Source of the DNA: Dioszegia crocea
Lineage: Eukaryota; Basidiomycota; Tremellomycetes; Tremellales; Bulleribasidiaceae
Assembly: GCA_001600615.1 (NCBI GenBank)
Contig: BCKK01000001.1
Location: 301,641 to 365,640 of the forward strand
Length of the DNA: 64,000 nt
Direction: 5' to 3'
Part shown: in pieces, positions 24,239-35,174 of the stretch
How the letters are laid out: the number at the start of each line of letters is the position of its first letter
Position numbering within the stretch: position 1 is the first letter of the stretch
Position numbers and translations under genes: made by a program
Notes under the pieces: model-generated
What the model saw: the letters and a program-made list of their open reading frames with translations, nothing else
Database searches by the model: none
What the model was told of the DNA's origin: nothing

Positions 24239-26857
24239 TTCTGATTGTCAGCCTTCGCTTCTCTCACTCGTCGTCTGGAAAGACTCACATTGACCCAATA
24301 ACCTCAACGCAAGCGCCTCTTCATCCTCCAGCGTATCCTCCTCTTTCCTCCTCTTCTCCTTCCTAGGCGGCTCCACTTCCACCTCACTCTCCTGCCCATA
24401 TTCCTCCTCATCACTGCCACCCCCAATAACAGCCACCCTCCCTCCCTCATTTTCACTATCACCCTCCATCCCATCCCTAACCTCTCTCTCCCTTTCCTTC
24501 CGCTTCCGTTTCTTCTCCCGCTTCTTCTCCCTCGCAACAGCCCTATCAACCTTATCCGCCTCCCTCATCCTTTCCTTCTCAGCAACCAAGAATTCATCCC
24601 TCTCAGCCGCTGCACCCTTCTCCATATCCACACCGGATTTATAAAAGTCCATCTCATTCCCTTCTTCATCATAAATAACCTTCTCCGGTCCAGGTCGATT
24701 CTTAACTTGACCCTTCTTACTAGCTGCCGCCTTGAGTTTCCGTTTCGACAGGTCGTCAGAGGCCGGAGCGGTGTGTTCTTCCAATGTGTGATTAGGTCGA
24801 GCAAGGGTGAAAATGTCATCATCGTCTCCATCTGCATCTTCGTGTGAGATGAGCGCAGAGTAGTGCGGTGTGAGAATAGACTGGTTGGTACGTTCAAACA
24901 TCCGGTCAAATTTGGTCCGGACGGGTTGAGCCTGTTAAGTCAGCAAAGGGTCAAGAAGTCAGAGGTAATGCTTACCTTGATGGGTCGATCCTCCTCCGAT
25001 CCACTCCCAGATTCCTCTTCTTCTGACTCGGCCTCTTCCTCTGCTTCCTCATTCTCCTCTTCTGATGCGACCTCGTCATCCTCCTCCACCTCCGCTTCTC
25101 CGTCGCTCGCGTCCTCTTCACCGTCGCTGACCTCCTCATCACTGCTCGCCACAACTTCCAGATCCGCCTTGACCTCCACCACCGCCTCTTTAACTTTCCC
25201 ACCTCGTACCCGCCCGCCCTTGCCCTCATTCAGCTTGATCTGCGGCGCACCCGGTAATCCCAGACTCGCCGCGAATTCCTCAGCGGGGTATTGTGAAAAG
25301 TCAAATATCGTCTTGTCCTTCTGTATATGTAGGGAGCGCATGTACGAGATGAAGGCCTGGACATCAGCTTTGCCATACACATGGGCTCCGATTCGCTCAC
25401 CCTCTGTCCAAGATATTTAATCTCCGGTTCTCTGAATGAGAAGTTCTGCAAACTCTGCTTCAGATTCCCCATCTTTGCCTCCTTAATCTTGATCCCCTTA
25501 ACCACCACCCCTTTCTCCTCCCACCTCTTCTTCATCCCTTCTTCCTCACTCGGACAAAGGAAAATCAACCCTTTGCCTTCCGCCTTATATCTTGCCGTCC
25601 TCCCCACTCGATGGATATACGTATCGACATCCTCTGGACAATCAAGCTGCACCACCCAGTCAACCGACGGGAAGTCCAATCCCCGAGCGGAGACATCCGT
25701 CGTCACTAACAAAGCCGTCGGTGATGCCGAAAACTTTTGAAAGATTGTCAATCTCTGCACCTGCTTTTGTTTACCGTGCAGATGCATTACCGGCAGACCG
25801 GGGTGAAGTTTTCGGAATGTCTCGAATATGAATCGAACCTGTTTGCCCGAGGTGACAAAGACGACTCCCTTCATTTTCAGGTGAGATTTGACAAAGCCCC
25901 ATAAGGCGTCGAGTTTGCGTGGGAGGGGGATGACGGAGTAGAATTGTTCGAGTGAGGCAGGCGTGACACCTTCTTCACCTGCTTTGTTGCAGTTGATGTA
26001 GAGTGGGTCGCGGAGGGATAGTTTAGCAAGTGAGGCTAGGTCGGAAGTTTGGGTGGCGGAGAAGAGGAGGGTTTGACGGCCTTGCGTGCCGAAGTGGGTA
26101 ATAATTGCTCGGAGCGCGGGGAGGAACCCCAGATCTAATAGTCGGTCCGCTTCGTCAAGAACTGGGATCAGCAAAGATCAGACACACAACTCACCTAGTA
26201 GTTTCAATCCGGCCGATTCGAATCCGACGGTACTATCCAGGTGCTGCAGCAGTCTACCTGGAGTAGCAACGAGGATATTCATCCGTCCCAATCGATCCTT
26301 CTCCTCCTTCAACGGTTTACCACCGATGACGAGTCCAGCGGAGAAATTATGATATTTCCCAATATCCCTCAAAGCCGTAAAAGTCTGCACTGCCAATTCT
26401 CTCGTTGGCGAAATGACCACCGCTCCTAGCCCATCCATAGGACCCCACTTCAACAGATACAGCCTCTCCAATAAAGGGATGAGAAACGCGAGCGTCTTGC
26501 CCGATCCTGTCTTGGCGCTTCCGAGGACATCACGACCGAGCAGGGATGGAGGAATACCCTGGGATTGGATTGGCGTAGGGGCGACAAAGTGGCTAGACTT
26601 TAGACCTTTGAGGGTTCGGGACGAAAGTGGGAGTTGATCAAATGTGGTTATCTCTTGTGAGATATCCTGATAGTCAGCCTTGGCCGTTGGATGGAACATA
26701 CGAAAGTGTCAATTCGTTTCTGTAAATCCTTAATCTCGTCGTTGAACTTCTCCCGCTTGGCGACGTTGCTTTTGACTTTGGGTGCGGGCTTTCCCTTGCC
26801 CTTTCCGCCTTTGCCCTGAGGCTTAGAGGTCGATGCTTGTCGCTCTACAAAAGCCAT
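24239..26857 (-). CDS. DBP4: DEAD-box RNA helicase Dbp4/Hca4 (DDX10)
   Basis: Start [20 protein letters not shown]. Helicase motifs: Q motif ([20 protein letters not shown]), [28 protein letters not shown] ([13 protein letters not shown], across an intron near 26170), SAT (LLFSATQT), [12 protein letters not shown] and HRVGRTARY. Past the core, [35 protein letters not shown] and [20 protein letters not shown] are diagnostic of Dbp4. An acidic block and a Lys-rich C-terminal tail follow. The helicase works in U14 snoRNA release in early 18S pre-rRNA processing in the nucleolus. The last codons are LALRLLGQ, then T of the stop lies at 24289 before an intron (24241-24288) and AA after it. If that intron is retained, translation runs 13 codons further to TGA at 24248-24250. 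Confidence 0.93.
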
Positions 26858-27384
26858 TGCGCCAGCTGGATAGATCGATAGTATAGGCGAAATCTTGGGA
26901 GATGGAAATTTGCATGACAGCCAAAGTTCCGTTGGAAGGCAGAGTCAGGCACGGGCAAGCGGAAGTCGCCGCCAGACTTGTACCGCCTTTTCAGCGCCAC
27001 TCACTGCGCTTCACATGCATCTGCGACCACGATATCAGTGTACAGATGGGCTAAGAGCTATAGCTGTGTAGGGCTAGCTTATGGACTGTGTATGGGGTGA
27101 AGTGTGCAGTCAGCACATCGTCCAACAAGGGAGAGCTGCACTAGTCCGCAACAACAAAGGTGTTACGGCATTTGGGTGTCACCAAATTCGCCGCAGATCC
27201 CATGGTCATAGGTCATTTCTGTGCTGTACATCACACTGCAATCCCGACTCAGCTCTGAGCCATCTCATCCTTCACTCATATCGTCCGTGTCTGAGTAAGG
27301 TGGAGAGTGCTCTGTGGCCCTCTAGGTGATCCTCGACCAACCCGTTCCGCCCCATCACCACATGCTATAGATCGCCGCCTATCC
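26858..27384. promoter_or_regulatory. Divergent promoter region DBP4 / cation exchanger
   Basis: 527 bases between two divergent start codons. I see no gene and no strong TATA element. Confidence 0.4.
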
Positions 27385-29734
27385 ATGCCCAACCTCCGCA
27401 GCCGGGCCTGGCTATTCCTCGCCGCGAGCATCACTTTACAAATCATCATACACCGCAGCACCCAACAACTAAATCCTGAGAATCTTCAGAAACGTTCACT
27501 GGGCATCAAAGTAAGCCTCATGCAGACGTTTGCTAATTATAGACCCTCACTGTCCCCTACTATGACTGGTACCTTTCCGCCACACCGGCCGCAAAGCCCT
27601 TTGTCGCATTTGCCATCGTCCTCCTCCTCGGCTTCCTCTTCTCTTTCATTGGGATATGCGCCTCCGACTTCTTTTGCCCAAATTTATCGACTATAGCGTC
27701 CGTGCTGGGTCTGAGCGAGTCGACGGCGGGAGTAACATTTCTCGCATTTGGGAATGGCAGTCCTGATGTCTTTTCGACATTTGCCGCCTTAAACGGAGGA
27801 ACACTAGGATTGGCAGTTGGTGAACTGCTCGGCGCGGCAACATTCAGTAAGTCCCAGCTCGGTGTTGAGCTGAGGCGTCAGTCGTATCCGTTGTTGTTGG
27901 CTCAATAGCGCTTATACGCCCATTTCATGTTCCCCGATATACCTTCATCCGAGATACGATCTTCTTCACCCTTGCCGTCCTCGTCCTCATCATGGTGCTG
28001 AAAGATGGCCATTTGAGCCTATATGAGTCAGGCGGGATGGTCGGTCTTTACCTCGCATACGTTGCAGTAGTGATTGGCTCCACCTACTTTCACAAGCGAG
28101 ACTCCCCTGCGCCATCCCCTTCCCCATCCCCTTCCCCTTCCCCTGAGGTCCGCCCTACTTTATCTACCCGACCGTCCCTCTATCGCCTCAACACCGAGGA
28201 CGACGAATTTGCCCGTCGGGCCAACTTTTCCCTCTTGAGCGCCATCGAATTCCGAGATGTGGTAAATTCACTTCGTACACCCTCCGGCCGATCCCCCGTG
28301 ACGGTCTCGGAGCGCGAAGATTACTTTGGCGCTGTACTAGGCCATCGACGCAGTATATCCACCCCACACGAATGGCCCCAATTCTCCCCGGCTGCAGCTC
28401 TCGGCGCTTCAGTCAACATTGCCAGCAGTCTCACCCCGACTGTAGTCGTCAAAGACGGGCGTCGACGATCTGCCAGTGTCAACCCTCACACCAAACCCCG
28501 ATCTATCGAAGTACCTACAGTACCTACCATATCCCTCGTTGATCCTTCTGGCATCTCCACTACACCCACCCAACCCCCAACCCCCGAATCTCGGTTCAGA
28601 ATACGGCACCACACGCGCGCCATTCTTTGGACCCTCTTCCCTTCCCTTCGAGAATTCCGGCATAAAAGTGTCATTGGGATGTTTATGGCTTTGGTATCTG
28701 TGCCGGCTATACTGGCGTTGACACTCACACTACCGGTCGTGGATGATCCGGAGAATGGAGGGATAGCCCTCCCAATAGGAGAAGATGAGCCGCTGGATGA
28801 AGAGACAGGGCGAGTGACGCCGGAGATCGGTGAGGAGCTTCATCACATGCTGGAGAACGGATTCCATCCGCTTCACTCTCCCGATGGGAGGATACACGAC
28901 GGGGAGACTGAACCGATGGGTGGGATTGGATGTTTTTCCAAGGAGTTGACGGCTGCCCAGGCCTTTTTCGGTCCTGTAGTCTGTGCCGCCTTGATATTCA
29001 GTAAGTCAAGGTATGGCGCGGCTGACAGTTAGGTGATCTAGAAAGCTTCCCATGGATCATGCTGGGCGTAGGATGCGGGGGTATTGTTGGTGCAGTCGCA
29101 GTGATGCTCCTGGCTAAAGATGGGTCGAGCGGGACATGGCGGATAGCGAGATGTTTCGGAGGTTTTATCTGCAGTATGGTGTGGATCGCTGCGATCGCCA
29201 ATGAGGTTGTAGGGGTGTTGCTGGTGAGTCTCCCATCTGGCGCCGCTGACAAATAGGCTGTTGGCGAAATCTTAGGTTTGAGCGAAGCCATCATCGGCCT
29301 AACTAGTAAGTCTCAAACCCCAACACGGCTAACACACAGTCTTCGCCGTCGGAAATAGTCTGGCGGATCTCGTCGCAAACGTCACTGTAGCCCAATTCGC
29401 ACCGACCATGGCTTACGCCGCTTGCTTCGTAAGTTCTCCATTCTCATCCTTTACTGATGATCAGGGCGGACCGATGCTCAATCTCCTATTGGGAATTGGC
29501 GGATCAGGGACATATGGGATCCTGATCTCTCATCAGATCGTCACGCTAGCCTTCTCGCCCACATTATGGGTATCAGCCGCCGGGCTCGTCATCATGCTTG
29601 TCGCCACTATGATTTTCGTGCCACTGAACGGCTACCTTATCGACCGGCGATGGGCATGTTGCCTGATTACAGGCTATGTCGTCTTGATGTGTACGAATAT
29701 AGGTGTAGAGCTACGGACGGGAAGACATAAGTGA
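27385..29734 (+). CDS. Cation/Ca2+ exchanger, NCLX (CCX) type
   Basis: Start MPNLRSRAWLFLAASITLQI, a signal-anchor-like helix. The first alpha-repeat is CASDFFCPNLSTIASVLGLS followed by ESTAGVTFLAFGNGSPDVFS; the second includes GLSEAIIGL..FAVGNSLADL VANVTVAQFAPTMAYAACF and GGPMLNLLLGIGGSGTYG. These carry the GNGSPD and GNS..D motifs of the Na/Ca exchanger family, closest to NCLX/NCKX6. About 12 TM segments are split by a long disordered cytosolic loop (about 28100-28900) with a (Pro-Ser)n stretch and RRS/SP phosphosite-like motifs. Introns lie near 27511, 27846, 28999, 29223, 29307 and 29430. Fungal relatives sit in the vacuole, Golgi or mitochondria; localisation here is not shown. A very hydrophobic C-terminus ends TGRHK-stop. 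Confidence 0.88.
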
Positions 29735-29783
29735 GGATTTGTACCATATCTTTTGGGCAGGGGGGAAACATACATGCAAGCCT

Positions 29784-30572
<789 letters not shown>

Positions 30573-30750
30573 GGTGAGTTTGTTGAAGAATGAGATGGGG
30601 GGTCAGTCAGGAGGTTGACGTACCGTTGAGGTCGCTTGAGTGTCGCTTGAGTGCTTGAGTGCTTTACGGCATTTCTGAAACGCCTGAGTCGGCCGACCTA
30701 TCCATATGTCCATGATCGATCACCCACATCACTATATCTGAAGGCTCAAG
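30573..30750. promoter_or_regulatory. Divergent promoter RCN1 / PNC1
   Basis: 178 bases between two divergent ATGs. It contains three direct copies of GTCGCTTGAGTG-like sequence (GGTCGCTTGAGTGTCGCTTG and AGTGCTTGAGTGCTT near 30630-30665), the only visible repeated motif and a candidate regulator site. Confidence 0.45.
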
Positions 30751-31634
30751 ATGAAGACAGCGCTCGTGATAGTAGACGTCCAGAATGACTTCCTGCCCGC
30801 ACATACCGAAGCCGGAAGGTCAGACGGCGCACTAGCTGTCCCAGAAGGCAATGACATCTTACCAATCATCATCGACCTCCTCGATCGGGATAAATGGGAC
30901 TGGGGTGTGGTTATTGCTACTCAGGTATGCTCGCGCTTGAGACTTAGCTCAAGAACCAGGACTATCATCCTCCACGGCATATCTCGTTCGCATCTCGATA
31001 CCCACCCCATGCGCCATTTACAGATCTGGAAGTGACGGACGGACACGGCAAGACGTACCTCCAGACATTATGGCCTGATCATTGTGTCCAAGGTAGCCAA
31101 GGTGTCGAGATCGAATCAAGCCTCAAGAAAGGGCTAGAAGCGTGGAATGACAAACTTATGGTTGCTCGGAAGGTACGCTGAGGGCTCTTCGACTTCCCAG
31201 GGCTGATTGTTCAGGCTTGTTATCCCGACGTCGAGGCTTATTCGGCATTTGAAGGGTATTTGACTGAGGCTGCAAACCCGCAAGATCCACCGTCAGATCC
31301 AGGAGCTAGAGTGTTGGCCGATTCAGACTTCACAAAATACCTGAAGGAGCAAGTAGTGGAGAGAGTGGTAGTGACAGGTCTCGCAACGGATTTCTGGTAT
31401 GTCCAACCTCTGCGTCTATTTCATAGAGGACTTGGCTGAACTGCTAGTATCGACAGTACAGCTAAAGACTCGATTGGTGCTGGATTCAATACGGTCCTGC
31501 TGGCACCGACAACTCGGGCGGTATTTGCAGATAGGGTAGAAGGGGTGTTTGGCGAGTTGGAGAAACGAGGGGGTAAGGTGTTGGGCAGAGGCGGTGAAAG
31601 ATGGGAGGCTGAGCTGAGACAGTGGATGAAGTAG
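30751..31634 (+). CDS. PNC1: Nicotinamidase
   Basis: Four exons, introns at about 30925-30959, 31172-31215 and 31398-31449. The product starts MKTALVIVDVQNDFLPAHTE, with the catalytic Asp in VDVQNDF. The metal site is in DYHPPRHISFA (Asp-x-His-x3-His). PDHCVQGSQG carries the loop before the catalytic Lys region (LMVARKA). The nucleophile cysteine is in TGLATDFCIDST, the codon being split by the third intron. The enzyme converts nicotinamide to nicotinate for NAD salvage and relieves nicotinamide inhibition of sirtuins. It is full length (about 240 residues), ending RQWMK-stop. Confidence 0.93.
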
Positions 31635-32941
31635 GAATTCGCGGCTTTGATTTCGACAGCTGGAATTGTGCTGGCTGATGGTTTGTCTGATGGCAAAGAG
31701 CGTTGTGGATGATATGCGCGGCTGACCTCAGACCATGGAATCCGACGCTGTTGCCCCTCCTGACTGCTGACTGCTGACGCATTATCACGATTACTGATTC
31801 GATATCTTCCTATCATCGGATAAGGACGAAACAGCGCGCGGCGATTTTACAAGAATACAGACTGGTAGATCAAGGGTGAGCAGGACCGTGGAGTCTGAAA
31901 CGATGTCTCGGGGACGAGACCAGAGATCGATATGACTGTCAGCTCTGATGTGCCACTGTGCCCTGAATCCGCTTTTGCGACGCATGATAAGCAGCTCCGA
32001 TCATCATCAGAGATCGATACGACTCGTCTGGCTGTTCTGACAACAATAAGGGCACGCCAAACGCGAGAATCGATCTGGCCGGGCCATGACTAATCATTGC
32101 TATACAGAAGAACGTAATTGCGCGGTGCAGGATATATAAACATCGACTTCCTCACCACGGCCCGTGATGGGACTTTGGGCTGAGAGAAGGTGACTCAGCC
32201 CTCAGCAGGTCATCACGGCAGAGTACCCTCATGTCTCTTGACTTTGGCTATAGTAAGCGAAAGGGCGGCGAGGCACGTCCCTCTGGCGGTGGCCCCCGAC
32301 CAAGATCTGCCACCAGCTGAACATGAGTGGCCCTGGGACTCTGAGAGCATACTGACACATCTCTCTCAGCGCTTGAGAGACCTCCGATCCTCCTTCGTTC
32401 GAGGTAACGGAACTCACCTGTGCGGTCGTCAAGCCACGCCACACTTCAGTACTCAGTTTTGGCTTCTCGATGAGGGCTTTCCCTTCTTCAACGACGCCGA
32501 TCTGGCAGCACTGAGCACAAAGTGGAGGCCTTGTCTGACCATATGCCATATTATAGAATGCTTGCCTACCGCAAATCGCAGGATGATTACCCAGATACCC
32601 GTCCAGGCCACCGGTAGGCGGCCGGAGCTTGGGTGCCACTTTCACCCTTCCTTACTACAAGTGGAAAGTTACGTCACGGTTACATCTTCCCTGAAATGGA
32701 TCTGGATTCAACTTCTTGGCTTTGCATCAGATCAACCTCGTCATTTACATCTCATCTCAGTAGTCTTCTGCTGGGGTCCACATATTATTGGAAGGAGGAC
32801 ATAACATTCGGTATATCAGTACAGCGTCTCTTACACGCGATAATCGGGGAAAAAGCGATACCGATTTGAATCACCCCGTCGATTTTTCGCGCGTCGGGAG
32901 CGAGTTTTTCTCATCAAGGCTGGCGTGCAGGACTGCCGGCG
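31635..32941. other. Intergenic 1.3 kb, no firm gene model
   Basis: A plus-strand TATA box (TATATAAA, 32133-32140) and an intron-like 3' end (ATACTGACACATCTCTCTCAG region, about 32348-32370) suggest transcription. Yet no splice combination I tried gives a protein with sensible composition. A 204-codon plus-strand frame (32190-32804) and a 138-codon minus-strand frame (32229-32645) overlap each other and match nothing I know. This may be a non-coding transcript or a degraded gene. Confidence 0.35.
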
Positions 32942-32958
32942 ATGAGATTCTCATCGCC
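32938..32958. repeat. 10-bp palindrome over a start codon
   Basis: GGCGATGAGA (32938-32947) and its exact reverse complement TCTCATCGCC (32949-32958) are separated by one base and include the ATG at 32942. In the mRNA this could form a hairpin of about eight pairs that hides the start codon. Confidence 0.7.
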
Positions 32959-34980
32959 ATGGCGAGCGGCGGTGGGTCTTGCGATGGCCCAGCAGGTGTT
33001 GGCAGGGTTCATGACTGTCAACGTCAATACGTGCGTCCTTTCACTGCCTGTCTGTAAAGATAAGAGCTGACGATCAGGACTGCCCAATGTCAAAACGCGA
33101 CTGTAACGTATGTCTAGATGTTGGACTGTGCTGATATTTAGATGGTCAGGCGATGATGGCCCATGGCATCTTTTACTCACACCTGTACGTTCAAGAAATT
33201 GACACTGCTGACGTACAGACCGACTTTTTTCAGCACAGCTACAATGCGGGTTTCCCATCATTCTCGATATAGGGGTTCCAGGCTGATGGTGATAGTTGTG
33301 GGTACCTGAAATACCTGTCGGCGCGAAGAATTGGACGATCCCTATGAATCAGCCGGCCGGGACTACATTCATGGTCACCATGTGGGGCAACAGCGGGATT
33401 CGATTTGCAGGAACGACCGATGTCCTCAGTAAGTCTTGCCACTTTTCTATAGCTAAAGACCTAGCTGTTGGATCTCCTCCTGCTTCAACCAACGCAACTT
33501 GTTTCTTGACGGACGCGCAAATCCTCGCACTCTACACTTTCAGCTTCAATATCTCAGACACGGCCGGTTATCCCCCCGAATGTTCCAACCTATCCATGAC
33601 ATGGCCGTCCTCCCTCGATAACAATGTTCAAGGCCGACAATTTACCCTCCCCCAAGCCGAAATGAATCACTTTGATGCCCGTCAGACTGGTCCAATCTCG
33701 GACAACCCATCCTCTTCCGACCGTAAAGGCGGCAACACGACCAATCCCCCTACGATGTTCGGCATTATCCCTATGGGTAACTCATTCAGTATCCCCATCA
33801 CATTCTCTAAAAACTACGCGGACCGTCTGCCCCAGTCTGTCATTTCGGACTCGCCGACCACGTGGACGAGGCAAGGTGTGACGCATCTGAATTGGACGAT
33901 CGGGTTGTCGAAAGGAACGAGATTTATCCTTGTGGCGGGAATAGGAGATGAGAAGCAGTGGGCCAGTGGAGGATCTAGCAGGATGTTGACTGTTGGTCAG
34001 GGTTCTACGGGATGTTACGGGTTCGCAGACCAAGGAGGGGCGACAACGGATGTGCCTAGTATCACTGGCGAATCGTGAGTCTTTGTCGTCTAACAGCGCT
34101 GACGAGCAGAACTGCAACTCACACCTTGTCTATACCAAGTGACGAAGCGTCAGCAGGGAGCAGCACCCCTCGACTGAATGCGATCGGTACCACTGTCGTC
34201 TCGGTACTGTCGGTACTGGTCACACTCGCACTGGTTGGCATCTGCTTCTGCTGCTACAGGATCCGACGACGGAGGCGGAAAGCAGCGACGCTTACAGCAT
34301 TCACCGATGCGAAGCCGCTTGGTACATATAAACGTCGATCGGACGATGATTCGGAGGGTCATCAACTTGACATTTTATCCCCATCCGCTTCGGTGTCGGA
34401 TAGCAATGTCCATCGACCACCTCCGATCGATACAAGCCCCACAACCCTCTCGTCCCCCCGAGGAGATCCATTCCGGGATACACCCCAGCGAATGACTCCG
34501 CAGACGGGCACCTTCAACACCTTTACATCCACATCGACAATGTCCCCCATTGAGCGTGTGCGGGCATCGGCCGTCCGCCAGACATCTCAAGAATATCTCC
34601 TATCCGGAGGTTCTTCGCCGACTCATCCCACCCCTTCATCCTCCGCTTACCCTACTCTTTCGACATACCCCACTCTGTCCACGCATCGGCCATTAGCGCA
34701 TGGCGGGCACGAGGGCCTGCCAATAGAAGATGGGGACGTGACGGATTTAAAGCTGGAGACTATTGCCCAGTTCGACAGGGATGGGAATAGGATGGCGGGC
34801 TCGAGTAGGAGAAGACCAGTAGAAGAGGAAGAGGATCTGGAATATGTGGTGCATAGAGATGCGGGCAGGGTGAGAGAGTTACCGCCGAGATACGAAGATA
34901 TGAATTGGGAGGAAGAGGAGGCGAGAGCAGGACCTGTGCGTGAGCCAGAGCGCCGGAACGATACGGAGCGGATAGATTAG
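32942..34980 (+). CDS. Single-pass cell-surface protein with PPxY tail
   Basis: Start MRFSSPWRAAVGLAMAQQVL, a signal peptide. Short exons give NTTAQCQNATWSGDDGPWHL LLTP. I then skip a longer intron (about 33187-33295) to LWVPEIPVGAKNWTIPMNQP AGTTFMVTMWGNSG, because every shorter splice meets a stop. The ectodomain is rich in N-glycosylation sites (QNAT, KNWT, STNAT, FNIS, LNWT). After ...ATHTLSIPSDEASA comes one TM helix (TTVVSVLSVLVTLALVGICF) with a CCYRIRRRRRK stop-transfer. The 230-residue cytosolic tail is disordered and holds a PPRYEDMNWEEEE motif that fits PPxY ligands of Nedd4/Rsp5 WW domains. This 'W.GG..PY'-type ectodomain plus one TM is common in basidiomycetes; its function is unknown. 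Confidence 0.65.
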
Positions 34981-35174
34981 ATCAGTGTAGCCTTCATCTT
35001 GGATGTATCTTGGTTGTAATTTTTGGACCAACGTGACCCCTGGCGTGGACGTCAAACTTGAGCAGCGAAATCTGCCTAACAACCATTCGATACCTCTAGA
35101 TGCATAACCCTTGGAGCCTATTCTACCTCACAGATCCACCTGAACTTGTCAGTCTGGCCCAACCTGGTTAACGC

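Noticed and set aside
24863..25420. 185-codon plus-strand Ser-rich frame
   Set aside because: Antisense of the acidic (GAA/GAG/GAT-rich) tail of DBP4, which reads as poly-Ser in the opposite strand.
32190..32804. 204-codon plus-strand frame downstream of a TATA box
   Set aside because: It overlaps a minus-strand frame, has Trp/His-rich erratic composition and no splice context that makes it consistent; left as an unresolved region.
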